In this document: in pieces, positions 10,475 through 18,767 of the stretch
How the letters are laid out: every line of letters starts with the position of its first letter
Position numbering within the stretch: the stretch's first letter is position 1
Assembly: GCF_009901525.1 (NCBI RefSeq)
Contig: NZ_CP019288.1
Location: 1,550,001-1,614,000 of the forward strand
Direction of reading: 5' to 3'
Length of the DNA stretch: 64,000 bases
Origin: Kordia antarctica
GTDB taxonomy: Bacteria > Bacteroidota > Bacteroidia > Flavobacteriales > Flavobacteriaceae
Position numbers and translations under genes: made by a program
The notes under the pieces: model-generated
What the model saw: the letters and a program-made list of their open reading frames with translations, nothing else
The model's database searches: none
What the model was told of the DNA's origin: nothing

Positions 10475-12027
10475 ACACATCAGAAATAACACAACAGAGT
10501 TATCCAAGCAATTTTAATCTTACTGAAGATAAGATGAATAATTTAATTACTATACTAAAAACTAGTTCTAAAGGACGACTGGAATACTTTAAAGACGGAA
10601 AGACTCACACAAAAGCTTTTAGTGATCTTTATGAAGATATTAAAAAAACTGTTTTATTCTTCCATCAAAAAGATATTCAACCTGGAGATCGTTTAGGAAT
10701 CATTGGTGAAAACTCTCTGGAGTGGGTTATTATTGATCTTGCATGTATAGCTTATGGATTGATTACTGTGCCTTTAGATCCTGTTGCTGAACATAATTTG
10801 GATGAAGCAATTACGGCTTATCAATTGAAACATACGCTAACCGATGATTCTAAATACATAAATCATCCATCTGTTTCTGCCTTTTCAGAGATCTATTCGA
10901 TTTCAAATAAAACACACAACTTAAAATCATTAAAGCAGTATGATATTAATGATATTCTAACCTATAAGTTTACATCTGGATCTACGCAATTGCCAAAAAT
11001 GATAGGAGTTCAAAGGAAAAGTGTGGATGCTGTTCTAAAAGCTATTCAATCGCTTTTTAACCATAATGAGCAAGATAAAATTCTAGTTTTTCTTCCCTTA
11101 CATGCTTATCAGATGCGCTATTGGTTATATTCCGCAATCTTATATGATTTTACACTTCTTCTTGCTCCAAAAAGACATATTTTTTATGCGCTTTCAGAGT
11201 TAAAGCCAACGGTGGTAATGGGGGTTCCTCATTTTTATGAAACCTTAATGAAGATGTTTTTGGAAGAAGTAGACAATCCAAAAAATATTACGACGCAAGA
11301 TGAACAGCTTTTTCAGGATCTGACAGGCGGATTCATTCGATATTTATGGACAGGCTCAGCTCCTATTCATCCTCAAACACTTCAATTTTATTTTGATAGA
11401 AAGACGCCACTTTTTCAGGGTTATGGTATGAATGAAACTTGTATCGTATCTAAAAACTATGCTGGTTTTAATAAAATTGGAAGTGTTGGAAAACCACTTC
11501 CGCATATTCACATTAAAATTAGTGATGTAGGTGAGTTATTGGTTAAAAATAAATTTGAAGTAAACACCACTTATGAAATCTGTAAACCTGGAGATAATGA
11601 AGCTACTTTCATAGAAAATGGTTATGTGGCTACTGGCGATTTGGGTCACATTGACGAAGATGGTTATCTCTATATAACTGGGAGAAAAAAAGAATTGATC
11701 GTCTTGTCCAACTCTAAAAAGATTCATCCAAACACGGTAGAAAAGTGGATGACTACTTCTCCTTACATCAAGCAATGCATGATTATTGGAGATCATCAAC
11801 CTTATATTGCAGCATTAATTTATACTGAAAACTCTTTAGACAGACAGATTATTTCGGAAGAAATTTTGCGACTTAATGAGACTTTAAAACCAGAAGAACG
11901 GATCATCAAATTTGAGCTTATCGATGAAATTTTTTCGCAAGAAAATGGGCTATTAACTTCTCAAAAGAAATTGAAACGAAAAGCTATTAGTTTACAATAT
12001 CAATCTCTTATTGAAACACTTTTTTAA
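10471..12027 (+). CDS. AMP-dependent acyl-CoA/acyl-ACP ligase
   Basis: A 518-residue stand-alone ANL-superfamily adenylating enzyme. It has the phosphate loop FTSGSTQLPK (about 171-180), a GYGMNET motif (A5 type), TGDLGHIDEDG and the hinge ITGRKKE, then a C-terminal subdomain with a Lys-rich tail (QKKLKRK). The pattern SKKIHPNTVE resembles fatty-acid CoA ligases more than amino-acid A domains. It sits directly before a free carrier protein, so the simplest role is activating a carboxylic acid and loading it onto that carrier. With the NRPS module 2 adenylation domain degenerate, it is a candidate in-trans loader. The substrate cannot be read from sequence; hydrazinoacetic acid or a derivative is the pathway-based guess. 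Confidence 0.85.
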   Translation: MNTSEITQQSYPSNFNLTEDKMNNLITILKTSSKGRLEYFKDGKTHTKAFSDLYEDIKKTVLFFHQKDIQPGDRLGIIGENSLEWVIIDLACIAYGLITVPLDPVAEHNLDEAITAYQLKHTLTDDSKYINHPSVSAFSEIYSISNKTHNLKSLKQYDINDILTYKFTSGSTQLPKMIGVQRKSVDAVLKAIQSLFNHNEQDKILVFLPLHAYQMRYWLYSAILYDFTLLLAPKRHIFYALSELKPTVVMGVPHFYETLMKMFLEEVDNPKNITTQDEQLFQDLTGGFIRYLWTGSAPIHPQTLQFYFDRKTPLFQGYGMNETCIVSKNYAGFNKIGSVGKPLPHIHIKISDVGELLVKNKFEVNTTYEICKPGDNEATFIENGYVATGDLGHIDEDGYLYITGRKKELIVLSNSKKIHPNTVEKWMTTSPYIKQCMIIGDHQPYIAALIYTENSLDRQIISEEILRLNETLKPEERIIKFELIDEIFSQENGLLTSQKKLKRKAISLQYQSLIETLF

Positions 12028-12048
12028 TATATTAAAAACACCTTTTAG

Positions 12049-12300
12049 ATGGAATCAACAATTAAACAAGAAGTCATACAAACCTTAACAAATACAACAA
12101 AAAATGATCGTATAAACATGAATAATAAACTCAAAGAAGATTTGGGTTTAGATTCTATACGAACGATCTCAGTAATTACTAAACTGACAAAAAAATTAGA
12201 TGTTAATATTCTCGATCTCTCTGACCAAGATTTAGTTAATCTCAACACTGTCGCTGATTTAATTAGGCTTTTTGAATCCATATCGAATAAAAAAATCTAA
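12049..12300 (+). CDS. Acyl/peptidyl carrier protein
   Basis: An 83-residue free carrier protein. The phosphopantetheine site is Ser36 in DLGLDSIRT, preceded by the acidic helix start typical of ACPs (LKEDLGLDS). It begins 21 bases after the acyl ligase stop and precedes a GNAT gene, an arrangement fitting ligase-carrier-tailoring enzyme chemistry on a thioester-bound small acid. It requires a phosphopantetheinyl transferase, and none is present in the window. It is short, but the LDS motif and its position make it a solid gene. Confidence 0.9.
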   Translation: MESTIKQEVIQTLTNTTKNDRINMNNKLKEDLGLDSIRTISVITKLTKKLDVNILDLSDQDLVNLNTVADLIRLFESISNKKI

Positions 12301-12347
12301 AAAAACAATTTAACAAAACCATTGCTCTTTTAAAAACAAGATGTAAC

Positions 12348-12944
12348 ATGAATATCGATCATTTATTTAATACTTCACTACAATTAGAAACAGAAAAAGT
12401 GGTCTTGAGACCAGTTCAAAGGAATGATTATGAGGATTTCAAAACCATCATTTTTGAACCTGATATTTGGTCGTTTTACACGATTAAATATGAAAATGAA
12501 CAGGACTTAGACGGCTTTTTTGACAGCGCAATGACGGATTATAAATCCAGAAATCGATGTGCTTTTTCAATCATTGATAAATCTACCGATACAATTGTGG
12601 GCAGTAGTAGCTTTGGGAATATATCAATTAGAGATGCTAGGCTGGAAATAGGCTGGTCTTGGTTATGTAAGTCAGCCAGAGGCAAAGGCATAAACACGCA
12701 TGCTAAATTCCTTATGCTTCAATATGCATTTGAAATACTGAAAGCAATTCGGGTAGAATTTAAAACAGATATTAAAAATTTAGGTGCAAGAAAAGCACTT
12801 ATCAAATGTGGTGCAACAGAAGAAGGTGTCTTAAGAAGCCATACGCAAATGCATTCCAACAGAAGACGCGACACCATTTTTTACAGCGTTCTAAGCCACG
12901 AGTGGGCTGATATTAAACAAAATATATATAGTTACATTAAATAA
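12348..12944 (+). CDS. GNAT-family N-acyltransferase (RimJ/RimL type)
   Basis: A 198-residue Acetyltransf_3-type GNAT. Seen: the N-terminal strand LETEKVVLRPVQRNDYEDF, the acyl-CoA loop ARGKGINTHAK (about 113-123), and the late GNAT block NLGARKALIKCGATEEGVLR. It resembles bacterial RimJ/RimL acetyltransferases, but its place between a carrier protein and an N-hydroxylase points to a biosynthetic amine or hydrazine as acceptor. From memory, the triacsin pathway uses an acyltransferase to acylate hydrazinoacetic acid, which would be a precedent. Self-resistance by acetylating the product is an alternative. The 47-base gap upstream is the longest in the operon. Confidence 0.85.
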   Translation: MNIDHLFNTSLQLETEKVVLRPVQRNDYEDFKTIIFEPDIWSFYTIKYENEQDLDGFFDSAMTDYKSRNRCAFSIIDKSTDTIVGSSSFGNISIRDARLEIGWSWLCKSARGKGINTHAKFLMLQYAFEILKAIRVEFKTDIKNLGARKALIKCGATEEGVLRSHTQMHSNRRRDTIFYSVLSHEWADIKQNIYSYIK

Positions 12945-12952
12945 CTTATCGT

Positions 12953-14287
12953 ATGAATAAAATTCCAAATACATTAAATCGCATCTACGATGTAGTAGGT
13001 ATAGGTGTTGGTCCGTCTAATTTGAGTACGGCTGCTTTATTGAGTCAAGTTAATCAAGTAAAGGCTTGTTTTTTTGAAATGAACAAGGAGTTCAATTGGC
13101 ATGCGGGCATGTTATTCCCAGAAGCCACACTTCAAGTATCCTATTTGAAAGATTTGGTAACTTTGGTAGATCCTACCAATCCTTATTCATTTCTTAACTT
13201 TCTTTCAAACAAAAAGCGCTTGTATCGTTTTCTTACTGCTGGTTTTAGCAAAATTAAAAGAAGGGAATTCAATCAATATCTGAGATGGGTTTGTGATTCA
13301 TTAGATACGCTGGAATTTAATTCTAAAGTTAAAGATATACAATTTAACGGAAACCTATTCTCTATCCATACCAATACAAAAACAGTTTTTTCTAAAAATC
13401 TCATCATGGCTACTGGTTTAACTCCTAAGATACCCAAATGTGTCAGGCCTTATCAATGCTCACGTGTTTTTCATGCTATTCATTATCTTAAACAGAATGT
13501 TAAAACAAAAGGAAAACGCATTGCGGTAATTGGAGGAGGACAAAGTGGAGCTGAAATTATTCATAAGCTGCTTTGTGAGCAAGAAGATGCACCATCAAAA
13601 CTTGTCTGGATATCGAGTAGATCTAGTTTTGCTCCAATAGATGATTCTCCATTTGCTAATGAATATTATACACCAAACTACTGTGATTACTTCTATAACC
13701 TAAGTCCAGATTTAAAACACAAACTCAATAAAGATCAGACCTTATCCAGTGATGGTATTGACATGTGTCTCTTAAAAAATATTTACAAGATGATCTATGA
13801 ATTGGATTTTATAGAAGATAAGGAATTAGATGTACAACTAATACCAAACTCAAAACTAATGAAAGTGCTTCCTGTTGGTGATGCTTTCAATCTTGTCTGT
13901 GAACAGCAACTAAACAAGGCTCAATTATCTACTGAAGTTGACATTGTAATTCTAGCTACTGGTTTTGAGTATAAAGAACCAGTTTTTCTGAATTCAATAA
14001 AACACCATATAAGCTATCATAATAATCGATTTAAAGTTAATCCAGATTATTCCATTGAGTGGGAATTTCAAAACTCAAATAAAATCTACCTCCAAAACGG
14101 TAGTCGTCATGTGAGAGGCGTTGCTGACCCAAATTTGAGCCTCATTGCATGGAGAAGTGCAAAGATAATTAATAGTTTATGCAAGGATACTGTGTATGAT
14201 ATTAAAGATGATTTTCCAGTCTTTGATTGGTTAAATAACGGTTATAGTATAAACAAAGCGAAAAATTCAATAATAGTAAACTCCTAA
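12953..14287 (+). CDS. L-lysine N6-/L-ornithine N5-monooxygenase (NADPH, FAD)
   Basis: A 444-residue flavin N-hydroxylase of the IucD/PvdA/SidA family. The FAD fingerprint is GIGVGPSNLS near 17-26, followed by the family block FNWHAGMLFPEATLQVSYLKDLVTL. The NADPH site is VIGGGQSGAEI near 192, then the substrate-side DDSPFANEYYTP and a late ATGFEYKEP motif. The length matches the family (about 430-450). It hydroxylates the side-chain amine of free Lys or Orn. Alone it would suggest a hydroxamate siderophore, but no siderophore synthetase or TonB receptor is nearby and the next genes are the other parts of hydrazine formation. N6-hydroxylysine is therefore the most likely product. It lies 2 bases from the following gene. 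Confidence 0.92.
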   Translation: MNKIPNTLNRIYDVVGIGVGPSNLSTAALLSQVNQVKACFFEMNKEFNWHAGMLFPEATLQVSYLKDLVTLVDPTNPYSFLNFLSNKKRLYRFLTAGFSKIKRREFNQYLRWVCDSLDTLEFNSKVKDIQFNGNLFSIHTNTKTVFSKNLIMATGLTPKIPKCVRPYQCSRVFHAIHYLKQNVKTKGKRIAVIGGGQSGAEIIHKLLCEQEDAPSKLVWISSRSSFAPIDDSPFANEYYTPNYCDYFYNLSPDLKHKLNKDQTLSSDGIDMCLLKNIYKMIYELDFIEDKELDVQLIPNSKLMKVLPVGDAFNLVCEQQLNKAQLSTEVDIVILATGFEYKEPVFLNSIKHHISYHNNRFKVNPDYSIEWEFQNSNKIYLQNGSRHVRGVADPNLSLIAWRSAKIINSLCKDTVYDIKDDFPVFDWLNNGYSINKAKNSIIVNS

Positions 14288-14289
14288 TC

Positions 14290-15354
14290 ATGGAACCACT
14301 AAGGGAAATTATATTAGAAGGTACCGCTTATCAAAAGGGATATTCTCATGGTATACAGTTGAAAGAAACTATCCAAAATTTTGTGAAAGATGGTAGAGCC
14401 AGAACTAATGAATTATGTGCTGTGCTTATGACTGATGCTGAATTTGATGTATTTATAAAATCTCATGCAACTATGATAGCGCAATATGCTCCACACCTTT
14501 CAACTGAACTTAAAGGTTTAGCCGAAGGAGCAGGTATAAGCTACGATGAAGCTGTACTTCTTCAAGTACGAACTGAGATCATTTATTCTCATAATTTTTT
14601 TTTAGACGCTGCCGAATGTTCAACAATAGGGATGCATCGTAATGCACAAACCATGGTAGGACAAACGATAGATTTACCAGGACAACTTGCTTCGCTTGGT
14701 CATGTCTTTAGAGTTAAACCTGAACGCCCAGACCAACCAGAAATATTGATGTATGGATTTGCAGGGTTATTAGGTTATGCAGGTTTAAATTCCAGTGGTT
14801 TATCACTAAATATTAACATGCTTACTTCATCCGGTTGGAAAATTGGTGTGCCTCCTTACCTATTATGTCGATTGATTTTGGGTACACATTCTGTAGATGA
14901 AGCCATTGCAATTATTAAATCTATTCCAAGAACCAGTTCCAGATGTTTTCTTATTTCTGATAAAAACAGAATGGTTATTGTGGAAATGACTCCAAATGAT
15001 ATTCACATCACAGAAGGCAACCAGCTCTATCACACCAATCATTACTTGAGTGACAAGTTGGCTAAAGATGAAACCCTTCATTTTCTATTTAGAAATTCTT
15101 CCATCAAGCGTTTGAATCAACTAAAAAGTATGACGGAAGATAATTTACCTCAAAATGCAGAAGACGTATTCAACACTTTCAGTGATCACAGCCTTTACCC
15201 AGTGGGTTTATGTGCACATTCAGAAGGTACTATAAAAAGACAAGATACCGTAGCAGCTATCGTAATGGAACCTCAAAAAGGAATGTTATATGCCAGAAAG
15301 GGTCATCCTTGCGAAACTCAAACAACTACATTTCAACTTCAAGTTAACATTTAA
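14290..15354 (+). CDS. C45 family peptidase / acyl-CoA:6-APA acyltransferase-like Ntn hydrolase
   Basis: A 354-residue protein of the peptidase C45/isopenicillin N acyltransferase family. The N-terminal GTAYQKGYSHGIQLKE and the AECSTIG block are typical. Cys110 would be the N-terminal nucleophile freed by self-cleavage after Glu109, close to the Cys103 position of the fungal acyltransferase. The family hydrolyses or exchanges amide-bound acyl groups. It sits inside the operon, 2 bases after the N-hydroxylase and 4 bases before the MetRS-like gene. Possible jobs are removing a protecting acyl group, trimming a peptide, or acting as the missing NRPS release or acyl-exchange step. The family call is firm; the role is inferred only from context. 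Confidence 0.85.
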   Translation: MEPLREIILEGTAYQKGYSHGIQLKETIQNFVKDGRARTNELCAVLMTDAEFDVFIKSHATMIAQYAPHLSTELKGLAEGAGISYDEAVLLQVRTEIIYSHNFFLDAAECSTIGMHRNAQTMVGQTIDLPGQLASLGHVFRVKPERPDQPEILMYGFAGLLGYAGLNSSGLSLNINMLTSSGWKIGVPPYLLCRLILGTHSVDEAIAIIKSIPRTSSRCFLISDKNRMVIVEMTPNDIHITEGNQLYHTNHYLSDKLAKDETLHFLFRNSSIKRLNQLKSMTEDNLPQNAEDVFNTFSDHSLYPVGLCAHSEGTIKRQDTVAAIVMEPQKGMLYARKGHPCETQTTTFQLQVNI

Positions 15355-15358
15355 AACT

Positions 15359-16984
15359 ATGGAAAAACTGAAACAACTCATTGATGAAACTTCAGAATGG
15401 CTGCTAATTCCTGCTATTCCTACTCCAAATGGCAGAATTCATTTGGGACATATAGCTGGCCCATTTTTAAAACTAGACATTATAGCTAGAGCACAACGAA
15501 GATTAAATTCAAAAGCATCTGTTTTTTGTGGTTCAGATGTATATGAATCACATATTCTAAAGAAAGCTGAGGAAACTGGAAAAACACCAGAAGAGATCTG
15601 CAATACATTTCATTCGCTCGGAAAGGCAGATTTGGAAGCACTTAACATTAAATTTGCATGTTATTTTAATCCTTTATCAAAAGAATTAAATGCTGATTAT
15701 CACAAATTCCATAAAGCTTATTTGGACAAACTTGTCAAAACAGGCAAGACTTTTGAACGAAATGGAAAATACCTTTATTCGCCCGGATCAGATAAATTTA
15801 TTTTAGGATGTTGGTTATCTGGAGAATGCCCAAATTGTAATCAGCCATCTGGAAGTTATCAATGTGAAAAATGCGGCACTCAATATCAGCCAGAAGAACT
15901 TATCAATCCTTACTCCAATAATGGTGAATCTGATATAGAAATTATAGAAACACCTTCGCTATTTCTCAATATTTCAGATGTTATGGATCGTGTAGAATCC
16001 AAATGGGAAGAAATGAAAGTTCCCGAACACTTTAGAAAAATTTGTAGATCGTTTTTTCAAGACCAAAAAGGCGTAATTAGGCTAACAAACCCTGATAAAT
16101 GGGGCGTTACCTATCCTGTTAAAGGTTCAGATTATACCCAAGTAGTATTTACCTATTCTAGTCTTTACATTTATTCGCTATTCATTGGTGAAGTTTACAA
16201 GAAATATTTCTCTAAAGACAATAAAAATGCATTTCATAAAAACTCAAACCTAAAAATAGCGATCTCGTTTGGTATTGACAATACCATTCCTCACATTATG
16301 TCAGCTTTGGCACTTGCCCTAACTGTATCCGAGTACAAGAGTTTTGACTATTTTATGCCTAATTATTTCTTTCACTTAGAAAAAGATAAATTCTCTACAA
16401 GTCGCGGACATGTTATTTGGGGAGCAGATATTATCAATAAAACTTCCGTTAGTGCAGATGCTCTTCGCTTTTACCTTATTCAAGAATGTCCTGAAGAAAC
16501 AGCTACCGCTTTTAGTATTAATGAATTTATTCAAATTAATAATCAACTATTGTGTACAGAATTGCAGAAAAAAGTTCATGATATTTGGGAAACTATTGAT
16601 AATTCGCACATCCCGATCATTAACTCTACTATTGAAGATCAACTCTTTATTGCTATAAAAAATCAAACAAAATGCATGACGCCTCCTACTCAAAAGATTA
16701 GGAATGGTACTATATTTCTCATCGAGTGGCTTAACTATCAAGATAAGATCGATCAAGAGCAATTGGTCTGGTGGATAAAAGGTTTAGCCTTGCTAGCATC
16801 GCCTATAATGCCTGAGTTTGCAAGTTCTATTTGGAATTGTTTAGGCAATGAAGGTATTCCTAGCCTTCAAGAATTCTACAATCAGAAGCCTTTTGTAAAA
16901 TCAAAATTACCCGTTTGGTTCTGTAAAGTAAGAGAAATAGATTTGCTAACAATATTACCCAATTCTTTAATTCTTAATAAATAA
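15359..16984 (+). CDS. Methionyl-tRNA-synthetase-like adenylating enzyme (hydrazine synthetase subunit)
   Basis: A 541-residue class I aminoacyl-tRNA synthetase fold related to MetRS. HLGH (28-31) replaces HIGH, a Cys4 zinc knuckle (CPNCNQ...CEKCG) lies near 160, and KFSTS near 343 replaces KMSKS. It is shorter than a full flavobacterial MetRS. An upstream in-frame ATG at 15290 would overlap the previous gene by 65 bases; the ATG at 15359 is preferred because it leaves a 4-base gap and begins the MetRS homology. In s56-p1 biosynthesis a MetRS-like domain fused to a cupin activates glycine and joins it to N6-hydroxylysine. Here the cupin is the next gene. The fold is certain; the hydrazine role is inferred from the gene set. 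Confidence 0.88.
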   Translation: MEKLKQLIDETSEWLLIPAIPTPNGRIHLGHIAGPFLKLDIIARAQRRLNSKASVFCGSDVYESHILKKAEETGKTPEEICNTFHSLGKADLEALNIKFACYFNPLSKELNADYHKFHKAYLDKLVKTGKTFERNGKYLYSPGSDKFILGCWLSGECPNCNQPSGSYQCEKCGTQYQPEELINPYSNNGESDIEIIETPSLFLNISDVMDRVESKWEEMKVPEHFRKICRSFFQDQKGVIRLTNPDKWGVTYPVKGSDYTQVVFTYSSLYIYSLFIGEVYKKYFSKDNKNAFHKNSNLKIAISFGIDNTIPHIMSALALALTVSEYKSFDYFMPNYFFHLEKDKFSTSRGHVIWGADIINKTSVSADALRFYLIQECPEETATAFSINEFIQINNQLLCTELQKKVHDIWETIDNSHIPIINSTIEDQLFIAIKNQTKCMTPPTQKIRNGTIFLIEWLNYQDKIDQEQLVWWIKGLALLASPIMPEFASSIWNCLGNEGIPSLQEFYNQKPFVKSKLPVWFCKVREIDLLTILPNSLILNK

Positions 16985-16989
16985 ACACT

Positions 16990-17337
16990 ATGGCAAAACA
17001 ACTCATTCCACAACTTGGTTTTTTCCCGCAATTTAGCGGTGCAGAAGGCAGTGAAGTTTCTGAAGTAAATTTAAAAGAAAAAGTCAAAGCTCCTTTTAAA
17101 GCTTCCAGATGGTCCGTTTCTCCTGGGTTTAGTTCTCCTGTAGATCAACATGAGGTAAAAGAATGTTGGTTTGTAGCTTCTGGAAAAGGCGTATTGACCT
17201 TTAAAGGAGATATTAAAGGCGATATCCAAGCAGGAGATGTTATTCATTTTGACCCAATGGAAAGTCATCAAGTTTATAATTCAGGAGAAGAATTGTTAAC
17301 TATATTTTCAATTTGGTGGGAAGAACATGAAGAATAA
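16990..17337 (+). CDS. Small cupin, probable N-N bond-forming partner of the MetRS-like protein
   Basis: A 115-residue single-domain cupin. Metal-ligand candidates visible in the two cupin motifs are His54 and Glu58 (QHEVKECW) and His93 (ESHQVYN), with the PG-turn equivalent QAGDVIHFDP. It starts 5 bases after the MetRS-like stop and overlaps the next ATG by 11 bases, so the three genes are coupled. In characterised hydrazine synthetases a zinc cupin is fused to the MetRS-like domain and rearranges the O-acyl hydroxylamine to an N-N bond. A free cupin of the same size beside a free MetRS-like protein is best read as the split form. A regulatory or isomerase cupin cannot be excluded on sequence alone. 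Confidence 0.82.
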   Translation: MAKQLIPQLGFFPQFSGAEGSEVSEVNLKEKVKAPFKASRWSVSPGFSSPVDQHEVKECWFVASGKGVLTFKGDIKGDIQAGDVIHFDPMESHQVYNSGEELLTIFSIWWEEHEE

Positions 17338-18415
17338 TACATTGACTAAAACATTCAATTTAACCGTTATTGGTGGAGGTATCATCGGCGCATGGACTAT
17401 GCACTTAGCCAAAACTATGTTTCCTCACTGGAATATTCTACTTGTGGATGCCAATTTGGTGGGAAATGGTACGTCTAGATATTCGGCAAGTTTGGATATG
17501 CCTGGAGGTCATACATCACTTCGAAGAAAATTGGTGAAAAGCAGTCAAGAAAATTGGAAAAAATTGTTATCCGATGCGCCATCACTTGCCATAAAAGACA
17601 TAAATGCCTTTGGTATAAGTAAAAAAGAGGAATTACAAACAATTCGAAAACATTTCTTTAGTTCAATATCTGAAGAAGATAATCATGAGAAATATTTAAA
17701 AAAGCTACAACGTTTTCTTCCTGGGTTTAACGTTACAAATGATCAGTCATTGTTTCATATTCCATTTGCTCAATATGCTACTCAAAATAATGTAGCTGAA
17801 CAAATAATTTCAAACTTGAGAAAAGAGGACAAATGCACTATTATAGAAGGATTTGAAGTAAAATCTGTTTCTAAGATGAAAGATTCCTTGATGCTTACCG
17901 CAGAAAATGGCATTGTAATCAACACAAAAAATGTCATTGAAGCTACAGGTCCATGGATGTTAACTGGTCCAATGTCCAGTAAATGTGCTTCGCTTGGCGT
18001 TAGGAACAAAAAAATTGTTGCGTTACATATTGAAGCAAAGCCGCATCCCGATGCTCCCGTAATATACTCTTTTGATAATGAAGCATTCTTACTTCCTCGT
18101 CATGAAGAAGGACGATGGCTATTTAGTTTTCGCAGTGAAATATGGAACGTTATGCCTAAGCTTGAAGAACTAAAGATTAATTCAGATGATTTGTTAACAG
18201 CAAAAGATGTGCTCAATTCCTTATATCCTCCATTTGTTGAACTTATCTCTGGAGGAAGATCTTTTTGCGATGCTTATGGTGTAAACGGTGACCCAATTAT
18301 CAAATCAATTTCTGGACTAGAAAATTACGTCATAGCTGGTGCAGGCTCAGGATCAGGGTTTCGATTAGCTCCCGGAATAGCTATAGAAGCTCTTACAATA
18401 TTAAAGACATTATAA
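17327..18415 (+). CDS. FAD-dependent amine oxidoreductase (DAO family)
   Basis: A 362-residue D-amino-acid-oxidase-type flavoenzyme. The dinucleotide fold VIGGGIIGAW is near 14-23, the adenine-ribose acidic end LLVDAN near 41, and the C-terminal FAD block GAGSGSGFRLAPG near 340-352. It overlaps the cupin gene by 11 bases and ends the operon. In the s56-p1 and triacsin pathways an FAD oxidoreductase of this kind oxidatively cleaves N6-(carboxymethylamino)lysine to hydrazinoacetic acid plus 2-aminoadipate semialdehyde. That is the predicted reaction here. A generic glycine- or sarcosine-oxidase role is the alternative if the context were ignored. Confidence 0.88.
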   Translation: MKNNTLTKTFNLTVIGGGIIGAWTMHLAKTMFPHWNILLVDANLVGNGTSRYSASLDMPGGHTSLRRKLVKSSQENWKKLLSDAPSLAIKDINAFGISKKEELQTIRKHFFSSISEEDNHEKYLKKLQRFLPGFNVTNDQSLFHIPFAQYATQNNVAEQIISNLRKEDKCTIIEGFEVKSVSKMKDSLMLTAENGIVINTKNVIEATGPWMLTGPMSSKCASLGVRNKKIVALHIEAKPHPDAPVIYSFDNEAFLLPRHEEGRWLFSFRSEIWNVMPKLEELKINSDDLLTAKDVLNSLYPPFVELISGGRSFCDAYGVNGDPIIKSISGLENYVIAGAGSGSGFRLAPGIAIEALTILKTL

Positions 18416-18767
18416 ATCGAAATGACTGCTTCCATGAATATTTCAAGGTCAAGAAACTGAGTCTCAAAATCATTAAGGTCTATTTCTTTACACTTTTCAA
18501 TATCAATATCTATTTCGTTATTCATAAAAACAAAAAATCCCTTCCAAATAAATGAAAGGGATTTTGTGAGCTCGAACATTCAAAGTTCAAACTTTTTGGT
18601 GGCGGATTTGAAGGAGATTGGTTTGTTTGTAAAAGAATATTCTTCGTTATTAATTGCATCTTAATCTATTGCTTTTTAAAAACGTTTATTGAAAAGTTAT
18701 CAAGCTTGCATAATAGATTTTTTTAATTTAGTATATTTTCTTTTATTTGCTTGGTTAAAAATAAATT
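18416..18767. other. Intergenic stretch after the biosynthetic operon
   Basis: A 352-base gap. It holds a hairpin (AATCCCTT / AAGGGATT, about 18536-18565) likely to end the operon, followed by copy A of a dispersed repeat. The rest is AT-rich and probably carries the promoter of the next gene. A minus-strand frame here runs into the 3' end of the flavoenzyme gene and is not convincing. Confidence 0.6.
18534..18630. repeat. Dispersed repeat, copy A (hairpin plus tRNA-3'-end-like segment)
   Basis: Copy A begins with the hairpin AATCCCTT...AAGGGATT, continues TGTGAGCTCGAACATTC and ends with a GGTGGCGGATTTGAAGGAG block. Copies B (22493-22551) and C (33831-33930) share these parts. The reverse complement of the last block reads TTCAAATCCGCCACCA, which looks like the 3' end of a tRNA with CCA. 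The layout also mimics the terminator plus tRNA-Arg 3' end at 39644-39700. Confidence 0.6.

Noticed and set aside
12953-14287. Hydroxamate siderophore cluster because of the Lys/Orn N-hydroxylase
   Set aside because: No siderophore synthetase, TonB receptor or ferric reductase is nearby, and the next genes match hydrazine formation.
18325-18579. 84-residue minus-strand gene after the flavoenzyme
   Set aside because: Half of it is antisense to the flavoenzyme and it ends in a Pro-rich chance tail; at most a fragment starting at 18525.
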